A stretch of DNA of 64,000 nucleotides, taken from Syncephalastrum monosporum B8922. Lineage: Eukaryota; Mucoromycota; Mucoromycetes; Mucorales; Syncephalastraceae. The position numbers and the translations under genes are program-made. Under the pieces are notes generated by a model. That model was given only the letters and a program-made list of their open reading frames with translations, was not told the origin of the DNA and ran no database searches. Below are positions 1 to 13,825 of the stretch, piece after piece. Position 1 is the first letter of the stretch; each line of letters begins with the position of its first letter. Location of the stretch: assembly GCA_000697355.1 (NCBI GenBank), contig JNEN01001249.1, positions 186,001 through 250,000 on the forward strand, given 5' to 3'.

Positions 1-1
1 A

Positions 2-1378
2 AAGTTCGGATTCAACCCTGATCAGAAGTATCATGTGCCTGAGGAGGTAAATATCATGCTTCCAGCGAATAAGGGTACATGGTTTAAACGAATCCATGAC
101 AGGTGTATGAGTTCTACCAAAGTCGCACAAAGCACGGCGAGGAATATGAGGCTGCCTGGAACGCGTTGTTCCAAAAATACGCGGCCGAGTATCCTGCCGA
201 GGCAGCCGAGATCAAGCGTCGCTTCTCCAAGCAGCTGCCTGACAACTGGGAGCAGGTGTTGCCCCGCTTTACGCCAAGTGACCCTCCGCTCGCCACCCGC
301 AAGTTCTCTGAAGTCGTCTTGAACGCTCTTGCATCCGCCATCCCTGACTTCACCAGTGGCTCTGCAGATCTGACTGGATCCACCTTGAACAGATGGAAAA
401 CGGCTACCGATTTCCAACACGTAAGCCTGCAAATGAGGACGCTCTGTCTTGTATTTAACCATTCTTCTTTTCCATGTAGCCTTCGACAGGTTTGGGCGAC
501 TATTCAGGTCAGTACTTCTCCTATGGTGTGCGTGAGCATGGTATGTTTGCCATCATGAACGGCATGGCCTGCTATGGTGGTATCATTCCCATCGGTGCCA
601 CCTTCCTCAACTTTTTGACGTAAGTAGAAGTAGCCTACATTGTTACATTCGCTCACCCAACCCTGGTGAATGCAGATACGGCTGGGGCGCTGCGCGTCTG
701 TCCGCTTTGAGCCATCTGCGTGTATTCTACGTAATGACCCACGACTCGATTGGTCTCGGCGAAGATGGTCCCACCCATCAGCCCATCGAGACCCTCCTCC
801 TCACGCGCTCGACGCCCAACATGCTCACCTTCCGCCCGGCCGACGGCAACGAGGTCTCGGGTGCCTATATGTGTGCGCTCAAGGACACGTCCAAGCCCTC
901 GATCTTCTCCCTGTCGCGCCAGCCTGTTCCTAATTTGGAAGGCTCATCGATCGAGAACGTCGCCAAGGGCGGCTACGTGTTGCAAGATAAGCCTGGATAC
1001 AAGGTCATCCTCGTCGGCACCGGCACGGAGACATCCATCGCTGTCGACGCGGCTCGACTGCTCGAATCCAAGGGCATTCCCGCCCGCGTCGTGTCCATGC
1101 CGTGCACGGAGCTGTATGATGCCCAGTCGGACGAGTACAAGCAGTCGGTCCTGACGCCAGGCGTGCCGGTCGTCTCCGTGGAGGCTCTCGGCGTGTACGG
1201 CTGGGAGCGTTACGCCCACGCTCATGTGGGCATGAAGGGCTTTGGTGCGTCTGCGCCAATCGGGGCCCTCTACAAGCACTTTAACATTACCCCCGAAGCC
1301 GTCGCCGATAAGGCTCAAGCTTCTCTGACCCACTTTGCAAAGGTCGGCTATGTTCCTCAGCTCGGCGTTGAAATTTGA
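2..1378 (+). CDS. TKL1: Transketolase, 3' part (N-terminus outside window)
   Basis: Thiamine-diphosphate enzyme of the non-oxidative pentose phosphate pathway that moves two-carbon ketol units between sugar phosphates in the cytosol. Only the C-terminal 401 codons are present; the cofactor-binding N-terminal half lies to the left. Exons 2-46, 103-420, 480-619 and 676-1378 join in frame with GT-AG introns of 55-59 nt. The reading contains the transketolase signature [11 protein letters not shown] just after the third intron and ends with the typical C-terminal domain ([14 protein letters not shown]-like [12 protein letters not shown]). The gene looks intact, with no internal stops. Gene symbol by homology; a paralogue or dihydroxyacetone synthase is less likely because the transketolase signature is canonical. 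Confidence 0.93.
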
Positions 1379-2748
1379 AGCGAACCCATTCCTTCAAACG
1401 CGCATGTCTGCGAAAACGTGCTCTCTCGCGTAGCTCACAGTTATCCTTTTGTCACAAGTATTACTCCATGCCTCCTGCTTTTTCTTTCATTTTTTTCTTG
1501 AACATAAAAAATTCTAAATCAACTGTCTGTGTAAGCATCCTGTCTCCTGGCGCCAATGAATATGAGGATTTCTTTTATCGTTAGAAAGTTTCTCTTTTCC
1601 CGCGGTCCAGATACAGGTCTGCAAGTGCTGCATGGTATTTTGGAAATGCAGAATCCGCGGAAAGCTGCGGCCAAGGCAAAACTGCACTGCAACGTGACGA
1701 GAAAAGAAAAGTGCCACCCTTGAGTTCGAATTGCAATCACCGTTTAAGGTATTCCACTTTGGAATTTTTTTTTACGTCTCAAGGGGTTCATGGCTATAAG
1801 TGTAGGCAAACGTAACGTCATACATGAGCGAAGGTGCTCAGCCTTATGCATACTCCACCAAGGCGCCATGGTACGGTAACGTTAGTGAGCGTGCTGAATG
1901 CAGGAGGCTGGTCGAGGCATCGCCGATGAGACTTTTATTTCCTTTTGCCGGCTGCTTGATGCAGGTGATATATTTGGAAGGATGTCCATTTTTATCCTTT
2001 GGGTCCACCTGCAGACAGCACACAGTATCACCTACAACAAGGTCCTGTTAAATGAAAAAATAGAAGCGTGGCTGAAGGGCTGCCGCCGTTATCGGATGCA
2101 CCAGGCAGAGCATCAGGTCCCTCAATCTCTAATTTCTATTGCTTGGCATGCATTTCTAAAAAGTGGGCACACACATACATACATCCATACTCAACTCTAA
2201 ATGTCCTGCACATGGCTGCTAAAGCACGCTACAAGGGAATATGTTTCATCGGTGCCAGTGCACTAGAGTGAGCAGGGCTCCAGCATATGCTTATCAATAC
2301 AAAGTTGCACGCTTAGCATAGATATTCATGTAACATTTAAGACGAAATCCGGACCCGGCTCCCCGATCCGACCGACTTTCTTTTGAGGCAAAGAATTATA
2401 AAATTCCATCTTTCATTCTACAGTGCCGTCTGATTATGACAAGCACAAAAAAAAAAAAAAAAAGAGAAAAAGTATGGTAGATGCATAGACGCATGCAGAA
2501 ATCTTGCAACCTGAAAAGCGTCCAATCGCGGACATCAGCGAGCGAAGTTGCAACTGCCTACTTAACGGGCCGCTTATAACCGTCGGCGTCACGCCACATT
2601 GTCCCGCACTGTTCGCTTGTGCTAATACCAGAATTCAGGGGCTCCCTTTGTCAAAGGGGTAAAAAAGAATGACTGCGTTGTCCGGCAATGCGTTCAACCA
2701 CGCGGAGACAAAAAAATTCTGAAACGACGGAGGAGAAGCAGAGGCAAA

Positions 2749-2770
2749 GAGAGAGAGAGAGAGAGAGAGA
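2749..2770. repeat. (GA)11 microsatellite
   Basis: Eleven uninterrupted GA units in the transketolase-forkhead intergenic region. Confidence 0.95.
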
Positions 2771-3531
2771 TATGAGAAAGAAAAAATAAAGTGATCGACA
2801 AAACTTATTGTCACCTTGACCAAGGAGACTATCCCTCCCTGTCGTTCTGCACATTGAAGAATACAATGACGATACGAAAGATGTGAGCAGAATGAAATGC
2901 GTTATTTTCTGCACGCAGTTGCGCGGTAAGCTGGCCTGGTGCTGCTGGTCCTCGTGCAAGCCTGTGGAACGGATTTGATTCTCTCTCTCTGTCTGCGTGT
3001 GTGTATATCTGTGTGAGTGAAGAGAATCGCCATTTGCCGCGAAGAGCGGGCTGTACTAGATAACATGCAGTTGAAAACGCTGTGATAAAGTTTCTTATTG
3101 CCCGTAATTTTGTTGCCCCGGCCAAAGGCATCTTCTTTGCAACTTGTAAGGTTCCTTCTATGAGGGCAGTTATGGAGCGGCGCACAAGCACACATGACTT
3201 CCTTTATTGTCATTAGATCAATCTGCGCTTCCTTTGCGAACTCAGCTGTTCCGTTTCGTATCTTGTAGATATCTCGTACAGAAATTCGTCGTGAGGCTTT
3301 CGAAACCATGTAGATTCGTGCTATAACTTTCAGAAGGTGCTTTCAAGCACAACCAATCACCATTTTAGGGAGGTTGATGATGTGGGCGGTGTGGGCCTAT
3401 TTTAGAGCCGATCACTTTTTGACATGGAGGCATCTCACAATTGGTGGACACTCAAGTGATACAAAAGAAAAGCGCTAAACTGTACGACGCATCCAGCCAT
3501 TGAAAGATGCCGCTTCATTCAGGGACTCAAT

Positions 3532-3532
<1 letters not shown>

Positions 3533-3604
<72 letters not shown>

Positions 3605-3605
3605 G
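3533..3605. repeat. 52-nt poly-A tract followed by AAAAG repeats
   Basis: Positions 3533-3584 are 52 consecutive A, followed by four AAAAG-like units. It may be a simple repeat expansion or the tail of a retroposed transcript; no gene-like body was recognised immediately 5' of it, and the length in an assembly is often unreliable. Confidence 0.9.
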
Positions 3606-4058
3606 AAACCAAAAAAAGAAGCTGGCTGCGCCCACGCAACGCCGAGTGTACATGGTGTCCGAGAGTGTCGTAGAGCTGAGAGAAACGCTGTTATGAAATG
3701 TATAACTGATGTCAGCGACCAACCCGGCTTGTCCATTTAACTTGTTATCCCGGGAATCAGGGATTTCCCCATGCAAAGCTGCAAGGCGACGTCTTAAGGG
3801 GCAGGAACCTGAGACTTAACTTTTACCATGCAAACATTGGTTGGCTCGAGAGTGGCAAATCTTTTGGCGTAAGCTAGACCAAATTGAGTTCAGCCAACTA
3901 GGTCACCAGCAGGAAATACAAAATGAGTGATGGGACTAGAGAATTTCGTTCAATAAAAATATAGGCCCAATATGATACAACAACAAGCTTTATATACATG
4001 AATACTAAGAAACAATAGATGGAAGGACGATGATGCTAATTTTGTGGGTTCGTGCGCT

Positions 4059-5229
<1,171 letters not shown>

Positions 5230-7320
5230 AATGATTCGAGAGGGGTTTGAAGAGATGAAAATTAAGTAGTTGCTGGCGAAGAAGAGGGAGAGAGAAGAGC
5301 GAAAGAAATGCTGAGGAAAGAAGACGACGGTGGCGGTTCCGGCATTTAAGAAATAGATAAAGATCACGGAGGTGCCAGGGGGCGCAAGGGGAGTGGGCAA
5401 AGCGCGCGCAGCCCAGGCTTGTGAGGTCCGGAAACGAAAGGGGGAAAGGGTAAGCGAGCGGATCATGTGGCTTCCGCGACGGAGGGAAGGTTCGCCCGGA
5501 ACAAAAAGATGAAACACAAACACGAAGCGCCCGGTTTGCCTTCTATGGAACAGATCGGCCCTTAGCAAGAAGGGGCAAGAGCCACATGCATACTTTGTGC
5601 CCATGACACGGTTTATACCTGCGGCGTACCGTGCAAAGGAAGGCAGGATTCAGGTTCTGACCGAGTCCATAATTCAGGCAACGCACACACGCCCGGGCCA
5701 CGTCTACCTGCCATAAAAATTTGCTCTGGGCTTTTTTTTGTACCCTGCCTACATTTTGCCACTGGAAAAAAAAAAAAAAAAAATTGCTAAACGGCATGCG
5801 ACCGAGAACGTCCGACTCATGGTATACGCCCAATCGGCTGTGAGTCCATCATTCGTACAAGATTTTACTTTCTTTTTCTATCGTCCCATGTTCTGAATCA
5901 CCACTAAACAACAGAACCTATTCTATTGATACTCTTTTTATTTTTTTTTTATTTTTTTGGTATCCAGCGTACCCTCTGCGGCGTTTTGCGCTGCATGGCA
6001 TGAAATGCCAGGGCAACGTTCCCATGGCACTCTTTGCCTTGTCTGCGGAGCACATGGACAACACACACACACACACTACGCAACCCAAGACCCGTAGCAC
6101 TTTTTTTTTCTTGAAGTTCATTTTGCCATAATAGGGCAAGCGCCAATCCTACAACATGGAACAGTAGCACGACGCGCACTCAAAGAAAAAGAGACATTCC
6201 AATATCCGCAATCTCTGTCTGAAAGATGTCTGTAACCATTATCAAGCTGTACGAACTTCTACATGCTTTACCTCTCATATAATTTTGATCGACATTCAAC
6301 AGGAGTTAAAATACATACTCCTCATCACCATCGAACCTTTTCTGCACTGCAGAAATGAAGACATGGATAATTTCGAGGGATCAAACTGGTTCCGACGCTT
6401 CAGAATTGTTTTATTTTACTCCTTCTTGCCACTGTTTGTGCACAAACAATCCTGAATTCGTGCTTCAAATCCAGAGAGAAGAAAGAGAGAAGATCCGATC
6501 CTAAATGACTCAGTTTTGTTGATGCACACGGCTCACGGGAGCAAGGAGCGACAACTCAGCGCAGGGTACATTCAGCTCATTCCAACTCCCCTTTGCTTTC
6601 TGAGCCCCGAACATACTAAGCGCTTAGATATTGTACCGAGTGTGCTTTTCCTCTTTCGCATGGAAATTCGGGGTCCAGTCATTGGAAAAGTTAGACCAAG
6701 CGTCGTTGTTTGCCGAATGAAGGAGAAGGAACCAGAAGTGGAGTTCAAGTTTGTATCAAATTGCACGTTGTATTTTCCGCTGTCGTCTTCACGCGAAATG
6801 AAGAGCAAGAGCTACATGAGATTGCTACCTTATTATCAACGGAATTAAGAAAGAGGAGGTCCTTTGAAGATCACTTCTATTGATATCATGATCATTATAA
6901 TGATGTGCAGCAAAATGATGTGATTATACGCATTTTATTGAAAAAAATTGGCCCTCAGGGCGCTGAAGAATTTCCCCCCCACTTGCTTTCCTTTTTTATT
7001 ACTTTTTGTCGCTTACTTTAGCGCCGCTTGTATATATCTATACACTTCTTGTTGTCATGCGAATATGAGAAGTATGCCAGCTGTGGCGATGTCCGATCAA
7101 GAAGAAGATCGCGCTGTCCATATTTTTTCCTAGTTCTTTAAAATACAACCGCGAAAGCTTTGCGTATTTTTTTCCCGGTCGGATTTGTCCCAGAACAACA
7201 AACCTAGAGTGCAGCTTTACGGCGAATAATTGCCGTCTACTATCATCTGTACACATCTTCCTTCGTTTGTCGACCTATTGCTAGAGCATACCCTTTTGTG
7301 ATCCGCGCCACTTTCGTCTC
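5230..7320. other. Divergent intergenic region (forkhead / FKS promoters)
   Basis: Separates the starts of the forkhead gene (-) and the glucan synthase gene (+), so it must hold both promoters. It contains several poly-A/poly-T runs, a short (CA) run near 6062-6076 and pyrimidine-rich stretches. A 110-codon open frame at 6516-6848 has no recognisable domain or neighbouring exon and is treated as chance. Confidence 0.5.
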
Positions 7321-10300
7321 ATGTCGTCTAATAATAAGCGGCATTCGATGCCTGCGGCGACCTCGGACCACAGCGTGTCGCAGTCGCCGCCCTTGCTACG
7401 CTCACAGCAGCAGCAATCGGACGAAACGGTATCGACCAGCAGCAGCAGCCGTCGTCTTCCACGATCCGAAAGACGTGAGCCCGAGGTTGGCAACAGACAT
7501 CGCGCACGCTCGGCGGCACAAATACCGCGCTCTCATGAGCTACAGCCTGATAATGGGCAACAACAATCCGAAGGCGATTTTCCAGAAATCCGAGCGTATT
7601 ATGCAAAGTAAGCCCATCGGATCGGATTGTTGTATTAGCAAGAGATATTGTTCTGTCTCTTACATTTCTTTTAGCATGCCCCGTCCAAAGTCTGCGGCAT
7701 CTTCCACACAGTCGCCATCACCCGTGGCCCCTCCTGGTAAGAAAGAAAGATGACAAATCCACTGAACAAGATGAGATCGGAATGCGGAACAATCCATAAT
7801 GACCGCCGCGTGAATTATCTCAGGTTTGAGCACTCCAAACAGGCGACGCGTCGACCGACGACGACGGCCTAGCACGCTAGACGATCAGTACGAATATGGG
7901 CCACCCATTATCGGGGAGAACGAGAGCTATCTGGACGACTCGTCGTACTCGATTTCTCAGCAGTACCAGCAGCAACAACCACCGAGACCACCCCCACAGG
8001 AGATCGACATCATCCAAAACGAGCTTCAGAACAAGGACGGGTGTCGGTACACTCGGTATGCAACGTCAGCAGACTCCATGCGGCATTTGCTAGACAGCAA
8101 AAAGTTCAAGCCTAAAGTCAGCGAGAGTGCGTCGCTTCATGAGCGACAGTCTGCAAACCAGCCACGGAACACACTCGTTAGCTTTGAGGGGCCGTACCCG
8201 TCCTGGGGTCCCGAGGACAAGCTGCCGTGCACTGCAGCAGATATCGAACAGCAGTTCCAGACAATCGGGCGCAAGTTTGGCTTCCAGCGAGACAACATCC
8301 TCAACATGTATGACCATCTCATGATGATGCTGGATTCGCGTGCATCGCGTTTGAGTCCGCAGCAAGCGCTTGACATGCTCCACGCCGACTATATCGGTGG
8401 CGAAGAGGCCAACTACCGCCGCTGGTATTTCGCAGCGCAGATGGATACGGTCGACTTGGACGAGGCTGCCATAGCAGCCAACGAAGAGCTCGACGACGAA
8501 GCCAAGTCGCTGGAACGCTCCGAGGAGCGATGGCTCCTGAAGATGCGCAAACTCACCAACGAAGAAAAGGTCCGTGACTTGGCTATTTATCTCATGCTCT
8601 GGGGTGAAGCTGCCGTCACGCGCTACACGCCCGAAACCCTCTGCTTCCTCTTCAAGCTCGCGAGCGATTATTATCAGCACGGCGACTGTCCTGATGTCGT
8701 GGAGGGCAAATACTTAGATGAAATCGTGATCCCCCTCTACAATTTCTTCCGCGACGAGGTCTATGAGCGCATCGATGGGCGGCTTGTCAAGCGCGAAAAG
8801 GACCACGACCAGGTGATCAACTATGACGACGTCAACCAGTTCTTTTGGTATCCGACGTGTCTGTCCAAGGCTGTCTTCAAGGACGATCGCAAGCGCTCGC
8901 TCGCCAGCTTGTTGCCGCACGAGCGCTTCCACGCTCTCAAGGATGTCGACTGGAAAAAAACGTTCCGGAAAACCTACAAGGAGAAACGCACGTGGATGCA
9001 CGCGTCCATCAACTTCTCGCGCGTCTGGATCATTCATATCGTGTCCTTTTGGTACTATATCAGTGCCAACGCACCGACACTCTATCTCGACGAGCGCAAG
9101 GAAATTGCCGATCAGGAAGGCTCCGTTCAATGGTCTATCGTCGCCCTCGGCGGTGCGATCGCCGCCTTTTTGCTGATTGTCGGCTCCTTCGCTGAGTACT
9201 CATACCTTCCGGTGAGCTGGGGCAATGCGCGTGTCATCACCCGCCGGATCTTTTATCTGTTTTTGCTCTTGATTATCAATGCTGCCCCCACCGTGTATTG
9301 TGTATTTATCGACCGGAGGAGCACCATCTCCAAGCTGGTTGCTGTCATCCAACTCCTTATCAGTATTGCTACCACACTGTTCCTCTCCATCACCCCTACT
9401 TCTCAGCTCTTTATGCGCAAGAAGAACATCACTCGCACCCAGCTCACTATCCAGCGCTTCACCGCCAACTTCCCGCCCTTGAAGCGCATCGATCGCATCA
9501 TGTCCATCTGTTTGTGGATCTGTGTCTTTACCTGCAAGCTGCTCGAATCCTACTTCTTCTTGGCTCTATCTTTCAAGGATCCACTCAAGGTCATGAGCCA
9601 GATGCATATTGAAAACTGCAAGGACGCCATCATTGGCTCATCGTTGTGCAAGTCCATGCCAGAGGTCACGCTCGGTCTCATGTTTTTCATGGATCTGCTC
9701 TTGTATTTCTTGGATACCTACCTTTGGTACATTATCTGGAACACTATTTTCTCGGTCGCACGCTCCTTCTACCTCGGCATCTCCATCTGGTCTCCCTGGA
9801 GAAACATCTTTGCCCGGTTGCCCAAACGCATCCAGGTCAAGCTGGTCGCATCCTCAGACCTCAACATCAAGAGCAAGCCACGCTACCTCGTATCCCTGAT
9901 CTGGAACGCCATCGTCACGACCATGTTTCGCGAGCACTTGATCAATGTCGAGCATCTCAATCGGCTTCTCTTTACACAGGTAGGAAAAGTGTAGGTACCA
10001 CTGCAAATAGAGGCTGACTCTGCAATAGGATTTCAATGCTCCTCTGGACAGCTCACAAGGCTTAAAGTCGCCCACCTTCTTTGTCTCTCAAGAAGATACT
10101 GCATTCAAAGCCGAGTACTATCCTCAGTGCAGCGAGGCTGAGCGTCGTATCCATTTCTTTGCCCAAAGTTTGACAACACCCATGCCACAGCCCAAGCCCG
10201 TCGAGTGTATGCCCACTTTTACTGTACTCACGGTATGCCATTATTTGTGTATACTGAAACGCATCTCGCTTACATGTGCATTTTCTGTTTCTAGCCGCAT

Positions 10301-13300
10301 TACGGAGAAAAGATCCTTCTGTCCCTGCGCGAAATTATCCGTGAGGAGGATCAACATACCCGCATCACGCTATTAGAGTACATGAAACAACTGCATGCTG
10401 CCGAGTGGGAGAACTTTGTCAAGGATACCAAACTGATTGTCAGTGATACTGAGATCAAGGAAGACGAGTCAGAGGATGCACCGACCATCTCATCCACAGA
10501 TGCCTCCAAGATGCTCGTCAACAGCGCTATCGATGATCTGCCGTACTATTGCATCGGCTTCAAATCCGCCAAGCCCGAGTACACGCTCCGCACCCGAATC
10601 TGGGCCTCGCTTCGTGCGCAGACCTTGTACCGCACCGTGTCTGGCTTTATGAACTACCGTCGCGCCATCAAGCTGCTCTACCAGGTCGAGAACCCCGACA
10701 CTGTCAACAGCTATGGCAAGGACATCGAACGCCTCGAGGCCGATCTTGACAACCTGGTCCAGCGCAAATTCCGCTTCCTGGTTGCCATGCAGCGCTATGC
10801 CAAGTTCAACGCCCAAGAGGCCGAAGACTGCGAGTTTTTGTTCAGCGCATACCCGGGCCTGGAAGTCGCCTACATCGAGGAAGTCCCACCCAAGGAGGAA
10901 GGCGGTGCAGTTCAGTATTTCTCAGCCTTGATTGACGGCCGGTGCGAGCTCATGGAAAATGGCAAACGCAAGCCAAGGTACCGCATTCGCTTGCCGGGTA
11001 ACCCCATCTTGGGCGACGGCAAGTCGGATAACCAGAACCACGCCTTGATCTTTTATCGTGGAGAGTTTCTGCAGCTCATTGATGCTAACCAGGACAACTA
11101 CCTGGAAGAGTGTCTCAAGATCCGTAACATCCTTGGCGAGTTTGAGAACCTCGACCCGACCGATGTCTCACCCTATGCACCCGGATACAAGCACAAGCCT
11201 GCGTCGCCTGTTGCCATCGTTGGTGCCCGTGAGTACATCTTTTCCGAGAATGTCGGTGTGCTGGGAGACGTCGCCGCCGGTAAGGAGCAAACATTTGGTA
11301 CTCTGACCCAGCGTATCATGGCCAAGATTGGTGGCAAGGTAAGTAAAAAGAAAAAGAATAGGGAGCTGCTTTCTTATACTTCTTTTCGCGTCTAGCTTCA
11401 TTACGGTCATCCTGATTTCCTGAACGCCATCTTTATGACTACGCGTGGTGGCGTCAGCAAAGCGCAAAAGGGTCTCCATCTCAACGAAGACATTTATGCT
11501 GGCATGAATGCCTTTACGCGCGGCGGCCGTATCAAGCATACCGAGTACTTTCAGTGCGGCAAGGGCCGTGATCTCGGCTTTGGCTCGATCCTGAACTTTA
11601 CGACCAAAATCGGCACGGGTATGGGCGAGCAAATGCTTTCGCGCGAGTACTATTATATCGGCACACAGCTCCCGCTTGACCGCTTCCTGACGTTCTATTA
11701 TGCGCATCCGGGCTTCCATATCAACAACATTTTCATCATGTTGTCCGTCCAAATGTTCATGCTCGTGCTCCTGTTTATCGGCTCTATGGGCGCTACCCTC
11801 AGTATTTGCGAGTTCAATGCCGATGCCCCACCCGATGCTCCACTTACGCCCGAAGGCTGTTACAACTTGATCCCCATCTTTGAGTGGGTCAAACGCTGTA
11901 TCCTGTCCATCTTTGTTGTCTTCTTTGTCTCATTCTTGCCTCTGTTCCTGCAAGAACTGACAGAGCGCGGCTTCTGGCGCAGTATCACCCGTCTCGGTCG
12001 CCACTTTGTCTCTCTCTCGCCGCTCTTTGAGATCTTTGTTACGCAGATCTATATGAACTCGGTTCTGGAGAACCTCGTCTATGGTGGTGCCCAGTATATT
12101 GCCACAGGCCGTGGTTTTGCCACCTCGCGCATCCCCTTCTCCATTTTGTACTCACGTTTCGCAGACTCGAGTATCTATGCCGGCGCACGTTGCTTTTTGA
12201 TCATGCTGTTTGCGTCCATGGCGATCTGGCTGCCGCACCTGGTCTACTTTTGGTTCACAGTGATTGCTCTCGTCATTTCACCGTTTATCTTCAACCCGAA
12301 CCAGTTTGCTCTCATCGACTTTTTGGTGGACTACCGCGAATTTCTCCGATGGATGTCGCGTGGCAACAGCAAGACGCACAAAAACTCGTGGATCAATCAC
12401 TCGCGCCAGACGCGATCCCGTATCACGGGTTACAAGCGCCATCAGAAGCTCAAGCCAGACGCGAGCATTGTCATGGCCGGCGATTTGCCCCGTGCGCGTA
12501 TGGGGGCCATCTTCTTCTCCGAGGTCCTGTTTCCGCTCTTTTACGCCCTGCTCTGCTTGGTGCCGTATTTGTTCGTCAAGAGCTTTGATCCAGATGACAA
12601 GACCCAGGCAAACCACGGCCACAGCGGTCTCATCCGCATTGGCGCGATCGCGCTCGCGCCTATCCTCCTCAACGCAGGTGCGCTGGCCATGTTCTTTGGT
12701 GTGTCTGTCTTTCTGGGATCACTGCTGTCACTGTGCTGCCACAAGTTCGGATCCGTCATTGCCGCGATGGCCCACGCCTGGTCGGTGATCAACCTAATCC
12801 TCATTTTTGAAGGCTTGATGCTTCTCGAGGAGTGGCGTCTGTCGACCATTATTTTGGGCATGGTGGCCATGATCGCCGTCCAGCGTTTCGTTCTACGTCT
12901 CCTTACCGTGATGTTCCTCACGCGTGAGTTTAAGCACGATGAAGCTAACCGCGGTTGGTGGACCGGAAAGTGGTACGGTCGTGGGGTAAGTGATCTTGAT
13001 TCATCACATGCCGCATTGTTTACTCACCAACACATGTTTCCTGGCTTCCTACCTTTTACAGCTTGGTTGGCATGGTAAGTTGCTGGCAGCGTTTCAAAAG
13101 CATCGAGTGACTGATCCCGTATTTTCATCATTTTAGCCCTCTCCCAGCCAGCACGTGAGTACCTCTGCAAGATCGTGGAAATGAGCGAGTTTGCGTCCGA
13201 CTTTGTCCTTGGCCATGTCATCCTCTTTGTGCTTTCTATCTTCTGCCTCATCCCCTACGCTAATACTGCCCACTCCCTTATGCTCTTCTGGCTGCGGCCT

Positions 13301-13480
13301 AGCAAGCAGATCCGACCGCCGATCTGGACCATCAAGCAGAAAAAGAGCCGCAGGCGTATTGCTATCACATACGGCATCCTTTTTGTTTGCATGTTCATCC
13401 TGTTCAGTGGTCTCGTGGCGGGCCCACTTTTGGTCGGAGGAAGCTTGAAATTCATTAATCCACGTAAACTTCCCATCTGA
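7321..13480 (+). CDS. FKS1: 1,3-beta-D-glucan synthase catalytic subunit
   Basis: Plasma-membrane GT48 enzyme that polymerises UDP-glucose into 1,3-beta-glucan for the cell wall; normally activated by Rho1. Eight exons (7321-7607, 7675-7736, 7824-9979, 10029-10232, 10295-11338, 11396-12985, 13062-13074, 13137-13480) keep phase and give 1,899 aa, close to the usual 1,850-1,950. Order: Gln/Ser-rich N-terminus, Fks1 domain (about 160-420), first membrane cluster (about 440-720), large cytosolic catalytic region, and a second multi-span membrane block to the C-terminus. Exon 7 is only 13 nt. The start was chosen because it opens the first exon that splices in phase. Short positions corresponding to echinocandin hot spots differ from the ascomycete consensus (see findings). 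Downstream golgin gene is convergent. Confidence 0.96.
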
Positions 13481-13825
13481 TGATCCTCCAGCCTCTTTCT
13501 CCCATTTCCTTAATACTTTCTTTTGTTAATCCTTGTACGGTCAAATAATTTACCTCCCTCAATCTTTCATATCGCGCCATGCGCATTTCAAACATTAGTA
13601 TAAGGTTCTTTTCACAGCATAAAATAAAAAGAGCGCTCTAGATGAGCCAAGCTATATATCATCATCAACCACGGCTTCACCCTTTGAGGGAGACGCGCAA
13701 TAAATAAGTTGTACATGTGTGTGAGTGAATGCATGTCAGCTGAAAAAGAACTGTAATTACAAGTCATTGAAGAGAAGGAAAATGGTGGTATCGTTAATTC
13801 ATGTCAAATGGATCTGTCAGGAAGA
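13481..13825. other. Convergent 3' intergenic region
   Basis: Shared 3' region between glucan synthase (+) and golgin (-). AT-rich with AATAAA-like motifs on both strands near 13620 and 13700, consistent with poly(A) sites; no coding signal seen. Confidence 0.6.

Larger units (their letters stand above)
1379..4058. other. Intergenic region, no supported gene
   Basis: Stop-rich in all frames; only short unrelated open frames (under about 135 codons) that show no domain, no plausible splice continuation and low-complexity composition. It contains a (GA)11 tract and a 52-nt poly-A tract with an AAAAG extension (listed separately). The stretch lies downstream of transketolase and downstream of the forkhead gene, so it is the shared 3' side of two convergent genes and need not contain promoters. 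Confidence 0.6.

Noticed and set aside
1654..1661. TCCGCGGA, identical to the yeast PDR response element
   Set aside because: Lies downstream of transketolase and far from either drug transporter; a single 8-mer is expected by chance.
6516..6848. 110-codon frame upstream of FKS
   Set aside because: No motif, no nearby exon, no consistent promoter; chance open frame.
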